A stretch of DNA of 32,406 nucleotides from Gammaproteobacteria bacterium (GTDB lineage Bacteria > Pseudomonadota > Gammaproteobacteria > SpSt-1174), in contig JARRKE010000037.1 of assembly GCA_037388465.1 (NCBI GenBank), positions 1-32,406 on the forward strand. Reading direction: 5' to 3'. Both the position numbers and the translations under genes were made by a program. Below the pieces are notes generated by a model. The model worked only from the letters and a program-made list of their open reading frames with translations, made no database searches and was not told the DNA's origin. How positions within the stretch are numbered: position 1 is the first letter of the stretch; every line of letters begins with the position of its first letter. Below, one piece after another: positions 14,012 to 22,203 of the stretch.

Positions 14012-14977
14012 ATGTCCACCACCGGGCGAAGCATCGTGATCGACGACACCACCCTGCGCGACGGCGAGCAGTCGGCCGGGGTGGCGTTTTCGCCCGAGGA
14101 AAAGCTGGATATCGCCCGCCGGCTCGACGCCCTGGGCGTGCCGGAACTGGAGATCGGCATCCCCGCCATGGGGGAGGCCGAACGCGACGGCATCCGTGCC
14201 GTGGCCGATCTGGGCCTGGATGCGCGCCTGCTGGTGTGGTGCCGCATGCGCCGCGACGACCTGCAGGCCTGCATCGGGCTGGGCGTGCACATGGTGGACC
14301 TGTCCATCCCCGTCTCCGATCAGCAGGTCCGCAACAAGCTGGGCCGGGACCGGCGCTTCGTGCTGAACGCCGTCAGCCGCCACGTCACGCAGGCGCTGGA
14401 TATGGGGCTGGACGTCTGCGTCGGCGGCGAGGATGCCTCGCGCGCCGATCCCGATTTCGTCCTGCAGGTGGCGGAAGCGGCGCAGGCCGCCGGCGCCCGG
14501 CGCTTTCGTTTCGCCGACACCGTCGGCGTGATGGAGCCGTTCGGCGTGCTGGAACGGATGCGCAGGCTGCGCGCCGGCGTGGATCTGGAACTCGAAATGC
14601 ACGCCCACGATGACATGGGACTGGCCACCGCCAATTCCCTGGCCGCCGCCGTCGGCGGCGCCACTCATATCAACACCACGGTCAACGGCCTGGGCGAGCG
14701 CGCCGGCAACGCACCGCTGGAAGAGGTGGTGCTCGCCCTGCAGCAACTCTACGGCTTCGCGGTGGATGTGGACCTGCACGATTTTCCCGCGCGCCGCGCC
14801 ATGCTCAAGGCCTACGCCGACCTCGGCATCGAATTGAGCCTGGAGCAGGCGGGCATGCTGCTGGATCAGGTCAAGGCGCTGGTGGCGAGCACCAAGCGGC
14901 CGCCGCGCATCCGGGATCTGCGCAGGCTGTATCTGGAACTGCAACAGGGGCAGGACCCCGTGGCCGCCTGCGGTTGA
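14012..14977 (+). CDS. nifV: NifV, homocitrate synthase, with an internal in-frame gap
   Basis: NifV condenses acetyl-CoA with 2-oxoglutarate to homocitrate, the organic ligand of FeMo-cofactor. This 321-residue protein has an intact TIM barrel: [13 protein letters not shown] (R16, D17), EDASRAD at 140-146, [11 protein letters not shown] at 168-178, HAHDD (H197, H199) and [14 protein letters not shown] at 221-234. NifV of Azotobacter is about 385 residues. Here DLHDFPA (to residue 260) runs directly into [15 protein letters not shown], so the block normally holding THEAGIHVDG and VLGKHSG is missing, roughly 60-65 residues. The C-terminal [13 protein letters not shown] is present. GGGAG precedes the ATG. 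Function is uncertain because of the gap. Confidence 0.92.
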   Translation: MSTTGRSIVIDDTTLRDGEQSAGVAFSPEEKLDIARRLDALGVPELEIGIPAMGEAERDGIRAVADLGLDARLLVWCRMRRDDLQACIGLGVHMVDLSIPVSDQQVRNKLGRDRRFVLNAVSRHVTQALDMGLDVCVGGEDASRADPDFVLQVAEAAQAAGARRFRFADTVGVMEPFGVLERMRRLRAGVDLELEMHAHDDMGLATANSLAAAVGGATHINTTVNGLGERAGNAPLEEVVLALQQLYGFAVDVDLHDFPARRAMLKAYADLGIELSLEQAGMLLDQVKALVASTKRPPRIRDLRRLYLELQQGQDPVAACG

Positions 14978-15014
14978 GGCGGGCGGCATCGATGACGGAT
15001 CAGGAGACGAACCG

Positions 15015-15803
15015 ATGACCGACACACAGGTAAAGCAGCCGATGCCGCGTCTGGGGTTGCTGGCCCAGTTCCGCGAGGACATCGGTTGCGTGTTCGAACG
15101 CGACCCCGCGGCGCGCAGCCGCGTGGAGGTGCTGACCACCTATCCCGGTGTGCACGCCATCCTCTGGCACCGCGTTTCCCATCGCCTGTGGCAGCGCGGC
15201 TGGCGCTATGCCGCGCGTCTGCTGGCGTTCGTCGCCCGCACCCTGAGCAACGTGGACATCCACCCCGGCGCCACCATCGGCCGGCGCTTTTTCATCGACC
15301 ACGGCTCCGGCGTCGTGATCGGCGAGACCGCCGAGATCGGCGATGACGTGACCCTGTACCACGGCGTGACCCTGGGCGGCACCAGCTGGAACAAGGGCAA
15401 GCGCCATCCGACCTTGTGCGACGGGGTGATGGTGGGGGCCGGCGCCAAGATACTCGGCCCCATCACGGTCGGCCCGGGTGCGCGCGTGGGCGCCAACTCG
15501 GTGGTGGTCAAGGACGTGCCGCCCGGACGCACGGTGGTGGGCATCCCCGGCAAGGTGGTCCACCTGCGCGAGGCCGGCGAGGTCAATCCCTACGGCATCG
15601 ACCTCAACCATCACCTGATTCCGGATCCGGTGGGCAAGGCCATCAGTTGCCTGATGGAACGCCTGACCCAGTTGGAAGAGCGCCTGGTATCCGCCGAACG
15701 CGAAGAGGTTGGTACCACCGCTTCAGACGACGATTGCGAGACCTGCGAATCGCAGGACGTATGCGAGCCGGAGCGCGTCGGTCTCGGGTCGTCGACCCGT
15801 TAA
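15015..15803 (+). CDS. cysE: Serine O-acetyltransferase (CysE), nif-linked
   Basis: CysE makes O-acetylserine, the precursor of cysteine. A copy inside nif operons is thought to raise cysteine supply for NifS. This 262-residue protein has a helical N-terminus followed by a left-handed beta-helix with hexapeptide repeats at about 80-180: [10 protein letters not shown] (D81), [12 protein letters not shown] (H96), [12 protein letters not shown] and KGKRHPTL, all catalytic or binding motifs. The C-terminal tail is unusual for CysE in having a small cysteine group C241-x2-C244-x5-C250 after an acidic stretch. AGGAG lies about 9 bp before the ATG; nifV ends 37 bp upstream. Confidence 0.94.
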   Translation: MTDTQVKQPMPRLGLLAQFREDIGCVFERDPAARSRVEVLTTYPGVHAILWHRVSHRLWQRGWRYAARLLAFVARTLSNVDIHPGATIGRRFFIDHGSGVVIGETAEIGDDVTLYHGVTLGGTSWNKGKRHPTLCDGVMVGAGAKILGPITVGPGARVGANSVVVKDVPPGRTVVGIPGKVVHLREAGEVNPYGIDLNHHLIPDPVGKAISCLMERLTQLEERLVSAEREEVGTTASDDDCETCESQDVCEPERVGLGSSTR

Positions 15804-15818
15804 ACAGGGAGAATCGAT

Positions 15819-16343
15819 ATGGACTTGCTGGATTTCGACAACGCGAACCTCTACTTCGACGAGCCGATGGCTGACGAAGTGCAGGTGCTGCTGAACAAGG
15901 CGGCCGAGGTCTACGCCGACGGCGATGCCGAACGGCATCTGCTGCGGGCGTATTTCCTGGCGCCGCAGAACCTGTCCGTGCTGGTGGCGTTGTACCGCTT
16001 CTACTACTACCAGCACCGCCTGAGCGAGGCGCTGGTCGTGGCCATGCACGCCCTCGACGCGAGCGGCGGGCGCCTCGGCCTGCCCGACGAGTGGCAGCGC
16101 CTGGACGATATGTGCATCGGTTTCGCGGCGTCCCAGTCGATGGGGCTGCTGCGCTTCTACCTGCTGGCCCTGAAGGGGGCCGGCTATCTCAACCTGCGTG
16201 CCGGCGACCTGGAAACGGGGCGGTGCATGCTGGCCAAGATTCTCGAGGTCGACCCCAAGGATCAGATGGGGGCGGGCGTGCTGCTGGGCGTGGTCGAGCA
16301 AATGGAAGTGCGCGGCGTGGAACCGGAGCGGGCGAGCGCCTGA
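15819..16343 (+). CDS. TPR-like protein conserved in nif operons (function unknown)
   Basis: This 174-residue soluble protein is built of helix pairs. Residues 38-78 (DAERHLLRAYFLAPQNLSVL, then ALYRFYYYQHRLSEALVVAMHAL) and 120-160 (LLALKGAGYLNLRAGDLETG, then MLAKILEVDPKDQMGAGVLL) look like tetratricopeptide repeats. The N-terminus is acidic (DLLDFDNANLYFDEPMADE). I do not recognise an experimentally assigned function. It lies between cysE (15 bp upstream) and nifW in the nifV operon, so it is probably a protein-binding helper for nitrogenase assembly, by context only. GGGAGAAT precedes the ATG at 15819. Confidence 0.8.
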   Translation: MDLLDFDNANLYFDEPMADEVQVLLNKAAEVYADGDAERHLLRAYFLAPQNLSVLVALYRFYYYQHRLSEALVVAMHALDASGGRLGLPDEWQRLDDMCIGFAASQSMGLLRFYLLALKGAGYLNLRAGDLETGRCMLAKILEVDPKDQMGAGVLLGVVEQMEVRGVEPERASA

Positions 16344-16391
16344 CGCCGTGATCCCGACCTCAACCAATACATACAGCCGAGGAACCGCGTC

Positions 16392-16718
16392 ATGAACGAT
16401 GAGCTGACTCTGGACGAAGAGCTGGAAGAGCTGAGCAGTGCCGAGGACTTCCTGCAGTATTTCGATATCGAATACGAACCGGCCGTGGTGCACGTCAACC
16501 GCCTGCATATCCTGCAGCGTTTCCACGATTACCTGAATCAGTCGGAGACCCTGCTGCCGGAAGCGGAAGAGGCGCGCCGGGGCGTGTACCGGCGCCTGCT
16601 GCAGCGCGCGTATCAGGACTTCGTCGAATCCAGCGCGCTGGAGGAGAAGGTATTCAAGGTGTTCCACATGCACGAACCCCAGGAGACCTTCGTGTCGCTG
16701 GAGTCCCTGCTTAAATAA
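16392..16718 (+). CDS. nifW: NifW, nitrogenase stabilising/protective protein
   Basis: NifW interacts with MoFe protein and helps its maturation or protection from oxygen. This 108-residue protein has normal NifW length and the family pattern: an acidic start (LDEELEELSSAEDFLQYF), DIEYEPAVVHVNRLHILQRF, then an acidic helical part and HEPQETFVSLESLL near the end. It has no cysteines. GAGGA lies about 7 bp before the ATG at 16392. It is followed 9 bp later by nifZ. The order cysE, nifW, nifZ, nifM, clpX is that of the Azotobacter major nif cluster, with a TPR-like gene added here. Confidence 0.93.
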   Translation: MNDELTLDEELEELSSAEDFLQYFDIEYEPAVVHVNRLHILQRFHDYLNQSETLLPEAEEARRGVYRRLLQRAYQDFVESSALEEKVFKVFHMHEPQETFVSLESLLK

Positions 16719-16727
16719 GGCCCTCCC

Positions 16728-17198
16728 ATGCGACCGAGGTTCGACTACGGCGATGAGGTGCGGGTAACCCGCAACGTGCGCAACGACGGCACCTATCCGG
16801 GCATGGATATCGGCGCGCCGCTGGTGCGCCGGGGCAGCGTCGGCTACGTGCAGAACGTCGGCACCTATCTGCAGGACCAGATCATCTATTCCGTGCACTT
16901 CCTCGAGGCCGACCGCCTGGTCGGCTGCCGCGAGGAGGAATTGATCTCGATGGATGAGACCTGGGTGCCGACGCGTTTCGAGTTCCGCGACAAGGTCGCC
17001 GCTGCACGCCCCCTGGGAATCGGCGGCGAGGTGGTCGCTGAGCCGGGCGCCGTGGGCGAGGTGATCCGGGTGCTGCGCGACGCGCCAGGCGGTCCGGCCT
17101 ACCACGTGCACTTTCCGGGGCGGACCCTGCAGGTGCCGGAGGAGGCTCTCACCGAAGTGCCCAAGGATAGCCCGGACGCGGCGGAGGATGAGGCATGA
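16728..17198 (+). CDS. nifZ: NifZ, nitrogenase maturation protein
   Basis: NifZ assists formation of the second P-cluster in MoFe protein. This 156-residue protein has the signature FDYGDEVRVTRNVRNDGTYPG near the N-terminus (residues 5-25), LVRRGSVGYVQNVGTYLQDQ, IIYSVHFLEADRLVGCREEEL, and a second half (85-140) that looks like a weaker repeat of the same beta-rich fold (EFRDKVAAARPL, GAVGEVIRV, YHVHFPGRTLQVPEEAL). The ATG at 16728 is in a poor context without a Shine-Dalgarno sequence. The stop overlaps the nifM start as ATGA, so nifM is translationally coupled. A shorter relative lies at 8737-9003. Confidence 0.95.
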   Translation: MRPRFDYGDEVRVTRNVRNDGTYPGMDIGAPLVRRGSVGYVQNVGTYLQDQIIYSVHFLEADRLVGCREEELISMDETWVPTRFEFRDKVAAARPLGIGGEVVAEPGAVGEVIRVLRDAPGGPAYHVHFPGRTLQVPEEALTEVPKDSPDAAEDEA

Positions 17199-18073
17199 AT
17201 ACGCTGATGCGTTCGACCCCGTCCGGAGAGGCGCAGGAGCTGGCCTATTACCGGCTGCGCGCGGCGCTGGATCAGTTCGGGCAGAGTCCGGCCGCGCTGG
17301 GCGCCGAGCAGCGGGCGCAGGCGGATCAGCGGGCGCATCAGGAGTACGCCCTGGAGCAGCAGGTGCTGTCGGCCCCCGAGGCCTGCGACGTCGTGATCGC
17401 CGACCATATGGTGACGCAGGCGCAGGAGACGGTGCGCAGCCGCTATCCCAGCGAGGATGCTTTCAATGCCGACCTCGAGCGTAACAACCTGAGCCAGGAG
17501 ACGCTGTGGCTCGCCCTGCAGCGGGAGCTGACGGTGGAGGCCGTGCTGGACAAGGTCGGCGCCCGCGCCGCGCAGGTGAACGACCTGGAAGTGAAGCTCT
17601 ACTACTACCTGCACCTCGAGCGTTTCGTGCAGCCGGAAACGCGCACGTTGCGTCACGTTCTCATTACCGTCAACGAGCAGTTTCCCGAAAACCATCCGGC
17701 CGAGGCGCGGGCGCGTATCGAAAGCATCGCCGCGCGCGTGCGCCGCAAGCCGCATCGCTTCGGCGAGCAGGCCGGCAAGCATTCCGAATGTCCCACCGCG
17801 CTGCAGGAAGGGCTGCTCGGCCGGCTGCCCCGCGGCCAGTTGTATCCGGAACTGGACGAGGTCGCCTTCGGCATGGCCGAGGGCGAGATCAGTGCCGTGG
17901 TGGAGTCGCCCATCGGTTTGCACTTGCTGTATTGCGAACAGGTACATCCGGCAGGTCCGGTGTCGCTGGCGGAGGCGCGGCCGCGCATACACGAGCGGCT
18001 TCAGGCGCGCCAGCGCCGGCTGTGCATTCGCAACTGGCTCAGGAATCTGTCTGACGGAGAGGAAAAGCCATGA
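17195..18073 (+). CDS. nifM: NifM, parvulin-type peptidyl-prolyl isomerase for Fe protein
   Basis: NifM is a PpiC-type isomerase needed to fold NifH (Fe protein). This 292-residue protein has normal length. The helical N-terminal half (about 1-140) is followed by a rotamase domain at about 145-265: TRTLRHVLITVNEQF, ARARIESIAARVRRKPHRFGE, HSECPTALQEGLLGRLPRGQLYPE-type motifs and EISAVVESPIGLHLLYCEQ. No signal peptide is seen, so it is cytoplasmic, unlike PpiD and SurA. ATGA overlaps couple it to nifZ upstream and to clpX downstream. Confidence 0.94.
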   Translation: MNTLMRSTPSGEAQELAYYRLRAALDQFGQSPAALGAEQRAQADQRAHQEYALEQQVLSAPEACDVVIADHMVTQAQETVRSRYPSEDAFNADLERNNLSQETLWLALQRELTVEAVLDKVGARAAQVNDLEVKLYYYLHLERFVQPETRTLRHVLITVNEQFPENHPAEARARIESIAARVRRKPHRFGEQAGKHSECPTALQEGLLGRLPRGQLYPELDEVAFGMAEGEISAVVESPIGLHLLYCEQVHPAGPVSLAEARPRIHERLQARQRRLCIRNWLRNLSDGEEKP

Positions 18074-19353
18074 CCGAGCGTTCCGTGCATTGTTCCTTTT
18101 GCGGCATCGAGCAGACCCCGGAGATTCCGCTGATCGCAGGCGCCGACGGCCACATCTGCGAGGACTGCGTGCGCCTGGCCTACCAGGTGGTGAGCAGTTG
18201 GGGACGCAAGCGCGCCCTGGCGGAACTGCACGGACCGCCGCCGGTGCCCGGGGAGATCAAGGCGAAACTGGACGAGTACGTGATCGGGCAGGATCTCGCC
18301 AAGGAGATACTGTCGGTGGCGGTCTACAACCACTACAAGCGGCTGCGCTGCGAAAGCGCCAGCGCGCCTTCGCTGGACGGCGAACAGGACGTGGAGCTGG
18401 GCAAATCCAACATCCTGCTGCTCGGTCCCTCCGGCAGCGGCAAGACCCTGCTGGCCAGCACCCTGGCGCGTATCGTCGGCGTGCCCTTCGTGGTGGCCGA
18501 CGCCACTACCCTGACCCAGGCCGGCTACGTTGGCGACGACGTGGAGACCATTCTGGCACGTCTGCTGGATACGGCTGACGGTAACGTCGGGCGTGCGGAG
18601 TGGGGCATCGTCTACGTGGATGAGATCGACAAGCTGGCGCGCAGCCCCGAGGCGGCGACCGGCATACGCGACGTGTCGGGCGAAGGCGTTCAGCAGGCGT
18701 TGCTCAAGCTGGTGGAGGGCAGCCAAGTGAAGGTGCCGGTGAAGGGACGCCGGCGCGAAGGCGGCGACGAGGTCACCATGGACACGCGCAATATCCTGTT
18801 CATCGTGGGCGGCGCCTTTTCGGGTCTGGAGGAGGTGGCCATGCAGCGGCTCGCCCCCAAGGCGGCGGCCATCGGTTTTCATGCCGAGGTCGACGGCCAG
18901 ACCGAGCAGCCGGATAGCGAATCCCTGCTGGCGGAGATACAGCCCGAGGACCTGCGGCGTTTCGGCCTGATCCCCGAGTTCATCGGCCGTTTCCCCGTGC
19001 ACGCCGCGCTGGCGCCGCTGGACGAGGATGCCTTGGTCCGCATCCTCACCGGTCCGCGCAACGCGCTTACCCGCCAGTACCGCAAGCTGCTGGCACTGGA
19101 TGGCGTGGAACTGGAATTCACCGAGGACGCGCTGTCCGCCATCGCCCGCGAGGCCCTGAGCCGGGGTACCGGCGCCCGCGGTCTGCGCGGCGTGCTCGAG
19201 CGCATCCTGCGCCCGGTGATGTTCGAGGCGCCTTCGCATGCGGACAAGACGCATTGCGTGGTGGACGAGCAGGCCGTGACGGGCGAGCGGCCGGCCTGCA
19301 TTACCGGCGGCGAATCCGCGGGCGTCGTGCGCGAGGCCAGCGCCTCCGGCTGA
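18070..19353 (+). CDS. clpX: ClpX-type AAA+ unfoldase, nif-linked copy
   Basis: ClpX unfolds proteins and feeds them to ClpP. In Azotobacter a second clpX follows nifM and is involved in turnover of NifB and NifEN. This 427-residue protein has a zinc finger (C8, C11, C30, C33), Walker A GPSGSGKT at 119-126, pore loop GYVG at 152-155, Walker B VYVDEID near 181-187 and an arginine-containing sensor region (RGTGARGLR). The IGF tripeptide used for docking on ClpP is present at 268-270. No clpP is next to it. It overlaps nifM by ATGA, so it is the last gene of the operon. The housekeeping clpX should lie elsewhere. Confidence 0.93.
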   Translation: MTERSVHCSFCGIEQTPEIPLIAGADGHICEDCVRLAYQVVSSWGRKRALAELHGPPPVPGEIKAKLDEYVIGQDLAKEILSVAVYNHYKRLRCESASAPSLDGEQDVELGKSNILLLGPSGSGKTLLASTLARIVGVPFVVADATTLTQAGYVGDDVETILARLLDTADGNVGRAEWGIVYVDEIDKLARSPEAATGIRDVSGEGVQQALLKLVEGSQVKVPVKGRRREGGDEVTMDTRNILFIVGGAFSGLEEVAMQRLAPKAAAIGFHAEVDGQTEQPDSESLLAEIQPEDLRRFGLIPEFIGRFPVHAALAPLDEDALVRILTGPRNALTRQYRKLLALDGVELEFTEDALSAIAREALSRGTGARGLRGVLERILRPVMFEAPSHADKTHCVVDEQAVTGERPACITGGESAGVVREASASG

Positions 19354-19393
19354 GGACGGCCGTCAGTCCCTTTCATTCCCCCTGTCCCGGACC

Positions 19394-19421
19394 CCGCGGG
19401 CGCCGACAAGGGTGCCCGCGG
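19394..19421 (+). terminator. GC-rich hairpin after clpX
   Basis: CCGCGGGCGCC at 19394-19404 pairs with GGTGCCCGCGG at 19411-19421 (11 bp with one G:U), loop GACAAG. No T run follows, so it may be a weak or Rho-assisted terminator of the nifV operon, or an RNA-stabilising stem. Confidence 0.5.
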
Positions 19422-19488
19422 AGTGTTGCGTGGACGCAAAAATATCTACAGGTAGTGGTCTTTCCCACCTGTGTCCACAATATGTTCG

Positions 19489-19497
19489 TGCTACACT
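19489..19497 (+). promoter_or_regulatory. Possible extended -10 promoter for the YfaZ-like gene
   Basis: TGCTACACT resembles an extended -10 (TGnTATAAT with two changes), about 61 bp before the ATG at 19558. No good -35 is seen. The call is tentative. Confidence 0.35.
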
Positions 19498-19557
19498 CTG
19501 CCGCACCATCGCGGTGACAGCGCCGCGACGACCGAATCACCCGTGGAGGAGGGCGCT

Positions 19558-20127
19558 ATGCGCAAGCTCGTTCGAATTGGACTGATGTTGCTGTGCTGCA
19601 CCGCAACCACCGCGCAGGCCGCCGGTGTCGACCTGTCGCTGGGTTCGAAGACGGCACAGTTCAATTTCAATACCGACTCCAGCTCGCTGGGGTATGGCGG
19701 CGCCGACATCTCCTTCGGCGCCTTCTACAACACGGACAAGGATCTGGTCGGCAGCGTCGGCGCCATGGTCAGCGGCGCGCCGGCAGGCACCCGCCCGTTC
19801 AGTTTCGGCGTGGGCGCGAAGATCTATGTGGCCTCGCTGGATAAACCCAACAAGGACGTGCAGGCCATCAGCATCGGCGGGCAGGTCGCCTACCATATTC
19901 CCGGTAACATTCCGATGGCGGTGGTGGTGCGCGGCTTTTACGCACCGGAGGTGACGACCTTCGGCGACGGCAAGGATTACCTGGACCTGTTCCCCCACTT
20001 CTCGGTCGAGTTCCTGCCGGGGACCTCGGCCTTTGTCGGTTACCGGTACATGCGCACCCATATCAAGCATGCCGATGACTACAAGATGGCCGACGAGGCG
20101 GTGGTCGGGGTCAAGCTCACCTTCTGA
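19558..20127 (+). CDS. YfaZ-like outer-membrane beta-barrel protein
   Basis: This 189-residue exported protein has a signal peptide of about 21 residues (MRKLVRIGLMLLCCTATTAQA, cut before AG). The rest alternates polar and aromatic residues as in a small porin-like barrel (ISFGAFYNTDKDLVGSVGAMV, FSFGVGAKIYVASL, GYRYMRTHI) and ends VGVKLTF, with the C-terminal phenylalanine recognised by the Bam machinery. This pattern and length match the YfaZ family, whose function is unknown. A GGAGGA lies about 8 bp before the ATG. It is not part of the nif operon. Confidence 0.78.
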   Translation: MRKLVRIGLMLLCCTATTAQAAGVDLSLGSKTAQFNFNTDSSSLGYGGADISFGAFYNTDKDLVGSVGAMVSGAPAGTRPFSFGVGAKIYVASLDKPNKDVQAISIGGQVAYHIPGNIPMAVVVRGFYAPEVTTFGDGKDYLDLFPHFSVEFLPGTSAFVGYRYMRTHIKHADDYKMADEAVVGVKLTF

Positions 20128-20150
20128 GCGAAAAGCTAAGGCCAAGGCGC

Positions 20151-20561
20151 ATGCCTGAACCTGGTTTGCTGGAAGAGGTCCCGCTCGAGGACGATCCGCT
20201 TGAAGTGGCGTGGCGGCTGCAGGCGCGGGCCGCGACCGTGGGCTTCGACTGGCCGGAATGCGGCCCGGTGTTCGACAAGATCGTCGAGGAGATCGCCGAG
20301 CTGCGTGACGAGGTCGAGGCCGGCGACAGCCGGGAGCACATGCTGGCCGAACTGGGCGATCTGTTGTTCGCGGTCGTCAATCTGGCCCGCCATCTGAACC
20401 TCGATCCCGAACAGGCCCTGCAGCGAACCAATCAGAAATTCGTGTCGCGTTTCGCATGCATGGAATCGCTGGCGGCTCAGGCGGGGCAGGTCTTCGCCGA
20501 TCTGTCGTTGGACGAGCAGGAAGCGCTCTGGCGGGCGGCCAAATTGCAGTTATCGAAATAA
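20151..20561 (+). CDS. MazG-like protein, single (C-terminal) domain
   Basis: MazG hydrolyses nucleoside triphosphates; the Escherichia coli protein is about 263 residues with two MazG domains. This 136-residue protein aligns only with the second: FDKIVEEIAELRDEVEA (E46, E47, E50), LAELGDLLFAVVNLARHL (E67, D70), LQRTNQKFVSRFACME and LWRAAKLQL at the end. The acidic residues that bind magnesium are intact. The N-terminal domain with its GGDCPWD-like motif is missing, and the YfaZ-like gene occupies the space upstream, so this is a short form or a remnant. Confidence 0.85.
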   Translation: MPEPGLLEEVPLEDDPLEVAWRLQARAATVGFDWPECGPVFDKIVEEIAELRDEVEAGDSREHMLAELGDLLFAVVNLARHLNLDPEQALQRTNQKFVSRFACMESLAAQAGQVFADLSLDEQEALWRAAKLQLSK

Positions 20562-20606
20562 ACGATGTAACCGTTGGGACGTCCCGTTCCCGTATAATCA
20601 CGCAGT

Positions 20607-21335
20607 ATGAATCATCCCAAGCCCTTACCCGCGGACGCCTTCCGCGTGCCCGTCATTTCCGTTACCCAGGAAACCTCCAGTATCAAATCCTTTTTGCTGG
20701 ACGTGAGCCAGGTGCCGTTCAGTTACACGGCGGGTCAATGGATCGATCTGTACGTCGAGATCGACGGTCGCTACGAGGTGGGCGGCTATTCGCTGACCTC
20801 GTCGCCGCTGACCGAAGGCCGGGTCCAGCTCGCCATCAAGGCGGCGCGCGATCACCACGTCACCCGCTACATGCACGAGGAAGCACAGCCCGGCAGCGAG
20901 GTGTTTATCTCGAACGGGCAGGGCGGGTTCTGTTTCGAGCGTGGCATGTCGGATGCCCTGGTGCTGCTCGGCGCCGGTATCGGCGTGACGCCGCTGATCA
21001 GCATCCTGCGTTATGTGGCGCAGGCGGCGCGGGAGGTGGATACCACCCTGGTCTACAGCGTTTCCTCGCCGGACGAGATCCTGTTTCGCGACGAGCTCGA
21101 CAATCTGCGCCATACGCACCCGAACATCCGCTGCGTGTATACCGTTACGCAGCCGCACAGCAGCTGGGCGGGCAACATGCGGCGCATCGACCAGCGCATG
21201 CTGGAGGAACTCGAGCTGCCGCGCGAGGCGCTGTATTACTACTGCGGTTCGCGCAGCTTCATCGAGGACATGACGGTGGAACTGCGCGACATGGGTGTCG
21301 CGGAATCCCATCTGCGTTACGAGAAGTGGTGGTAA
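20607..21335 (+). CDS. Ferredoxin reductase-type FAD/NAD(P)-binding oxidoreductase
   Basis: This 242-residue flavoprotein of the FNR superfamily has an N-terminal FAD-binding barrel at about 10-105 (FSYTAGQWIDLYVEIDG and EVGGYSLTSSP; the usual RxYS is GGYS here), then an NAD(P)-binding domain starting at GAGIGVTPL (122-129), with CGSRSF and ending LRYEKWW. It has no attached 2Fe-2S or haem domain, so it must pass electrons to a separate partner or flavin. No partner gene is next to it. It starts 45 bp after MazG and converges with nadC. Confidence 0.88.
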   Translation: MNHPKPLPADAFRVPVISVTQETSSIKSFLLDVSQVPFSYTAGQWIDLYVEIDGRYEVGGYSLTSSPLTEGRVQLAIKAARDHHVTRYMHEEAQPGSEVFISNGQGGFCFERGMSDALVLLGAGIGVTPLISILRYVAQAAREVDTTLVYSVSSPDEILFRDELDNLRHTHPNIRCVYTVTQPHSSWAGNMRRIDQRMLEELELPREALYYYCGSRSFIEDMTVELRDMGVAESHLRYEKWW

Positions 21336-21357
21336 GCTCGGGCCTGGCGCGGCTGGT

Positions 21358-22203
21358 TCAGCCCGCCGCCTCGAAGCGCATGGAAAGGTCGACCGCCCGC
21401 ACGTTCTTGGTCAGCGCGCCGACCGAGATGTAGTCCACCCCGGTATCCGCCACCGCGCGCAGGCGCTCCATACCCATCCCGCCCGAGGCCTCGAGCTTTT
21501 TGCGCCCCGCCGTTCGCTTCGCCGCCGCACGCATGTCGTGCAGTTCGAAGTCGTCCAGCATGATCACGTCCGCACTGGTTTCCAACGCCTCGTCGACCTC
21601 GGCCAGGTTTTCGGTTTCCACCTCGATCATCACCTCGGGATGCAGCGCGCGCGCCCTGGCGACCGCGGCCGTAATCGAGCCGGCTGCCGCGATGTGGTTT
21701 TCCTTGATCAGGATGGCATCGAACAGCCCCATGCGGTGGTTGTGTCCGCCGCCGCAGGCCACGGCGTATTTCTGCGCGCGGCGCAGGCCGGGCAGGGTCT
21801 TGCGTGTGTCCAGCAGGCGGCAGGCCGTGCCGTTCAGCCGGCTGACGTATTCGTGGGTGGTGGTGGCCGTGCCCGACAGGGTTTGCAGGAAATTCAGCGC
21901 CGCCCGTTCGCCGCTCAGCAGGCCGCGGCTGGGACCGTGCAGGCGGCACAGGACCGTGCCGGGTTCGACGGCTTCGCCCTCCGGTACCAGCCATTCGATT
22001 TCGATGCGCGCGTCCAGGGCGGCGAAGACCGCATTGAACCAGGGCTGGCCGCAGATCACCGCCCGCTCGCGCGACACGACATGGGCGTCGCTGACGGCAT
22101 CGGCGTCGATCAGCTCTGCAGTGAGGTCGCCGGTGCCGACGTCCTCTTCCAGGGCGCGCCGGACGTCCTCGCCGATGTGCAGCTGTTCCGGCGTGATGGT
22201 CAC
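21358..22203 (-). CDS. nadC: Quinolinate phosphoribosyltransferase (nicotinate-nucleotide pyrophosphorylase)
   Basis: NadC converts quinolinate and PRPP to nicotinate mononucleotide in NAD synthesis. The 281-residue protein has family length: EEDVGTGDLTAELI near the N-terminus, ERAALNFLQTLSGTATTT, DTRKTLPGLR and KYAVACGGGHNHRMGL (substrate-binding Arg, Lys and His), LIKENHI and VGALTKNVRAVDLSMRF. The start is a GTG at 22203 overlapping the upstream symporter stop (GTGA), so the two are co-transcribed and coupled; the open frame runs further but without a better start. It is convergent with the flavin oxidoreductase, 22 bp apart. Confidence 0.94.
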   Translation of the reverse strand: MTITPEQLHIGEDVRRALEEDVGTGDLTAELIDADAVSDAHVVSRERAVICGQPWFNAVFAALDARIEIEWLVPEGEAVEPGTVLCRLHGPSRGLLSGERAALNFLQTLSGTATTTHEYVSRLNGTACRLLDTRKTLPGLRRAQKYAVACGGGHNHRMGLFDAILIKENHIAAAGSITAAVARARALHPEVMIEVETENLAEVDEALETSADVIMLDDFELHDMRAAAKRTAGRKKLEASGGMGMERLRAVADTGVDYISVGALTKNVRAVDLSMRFEAAG

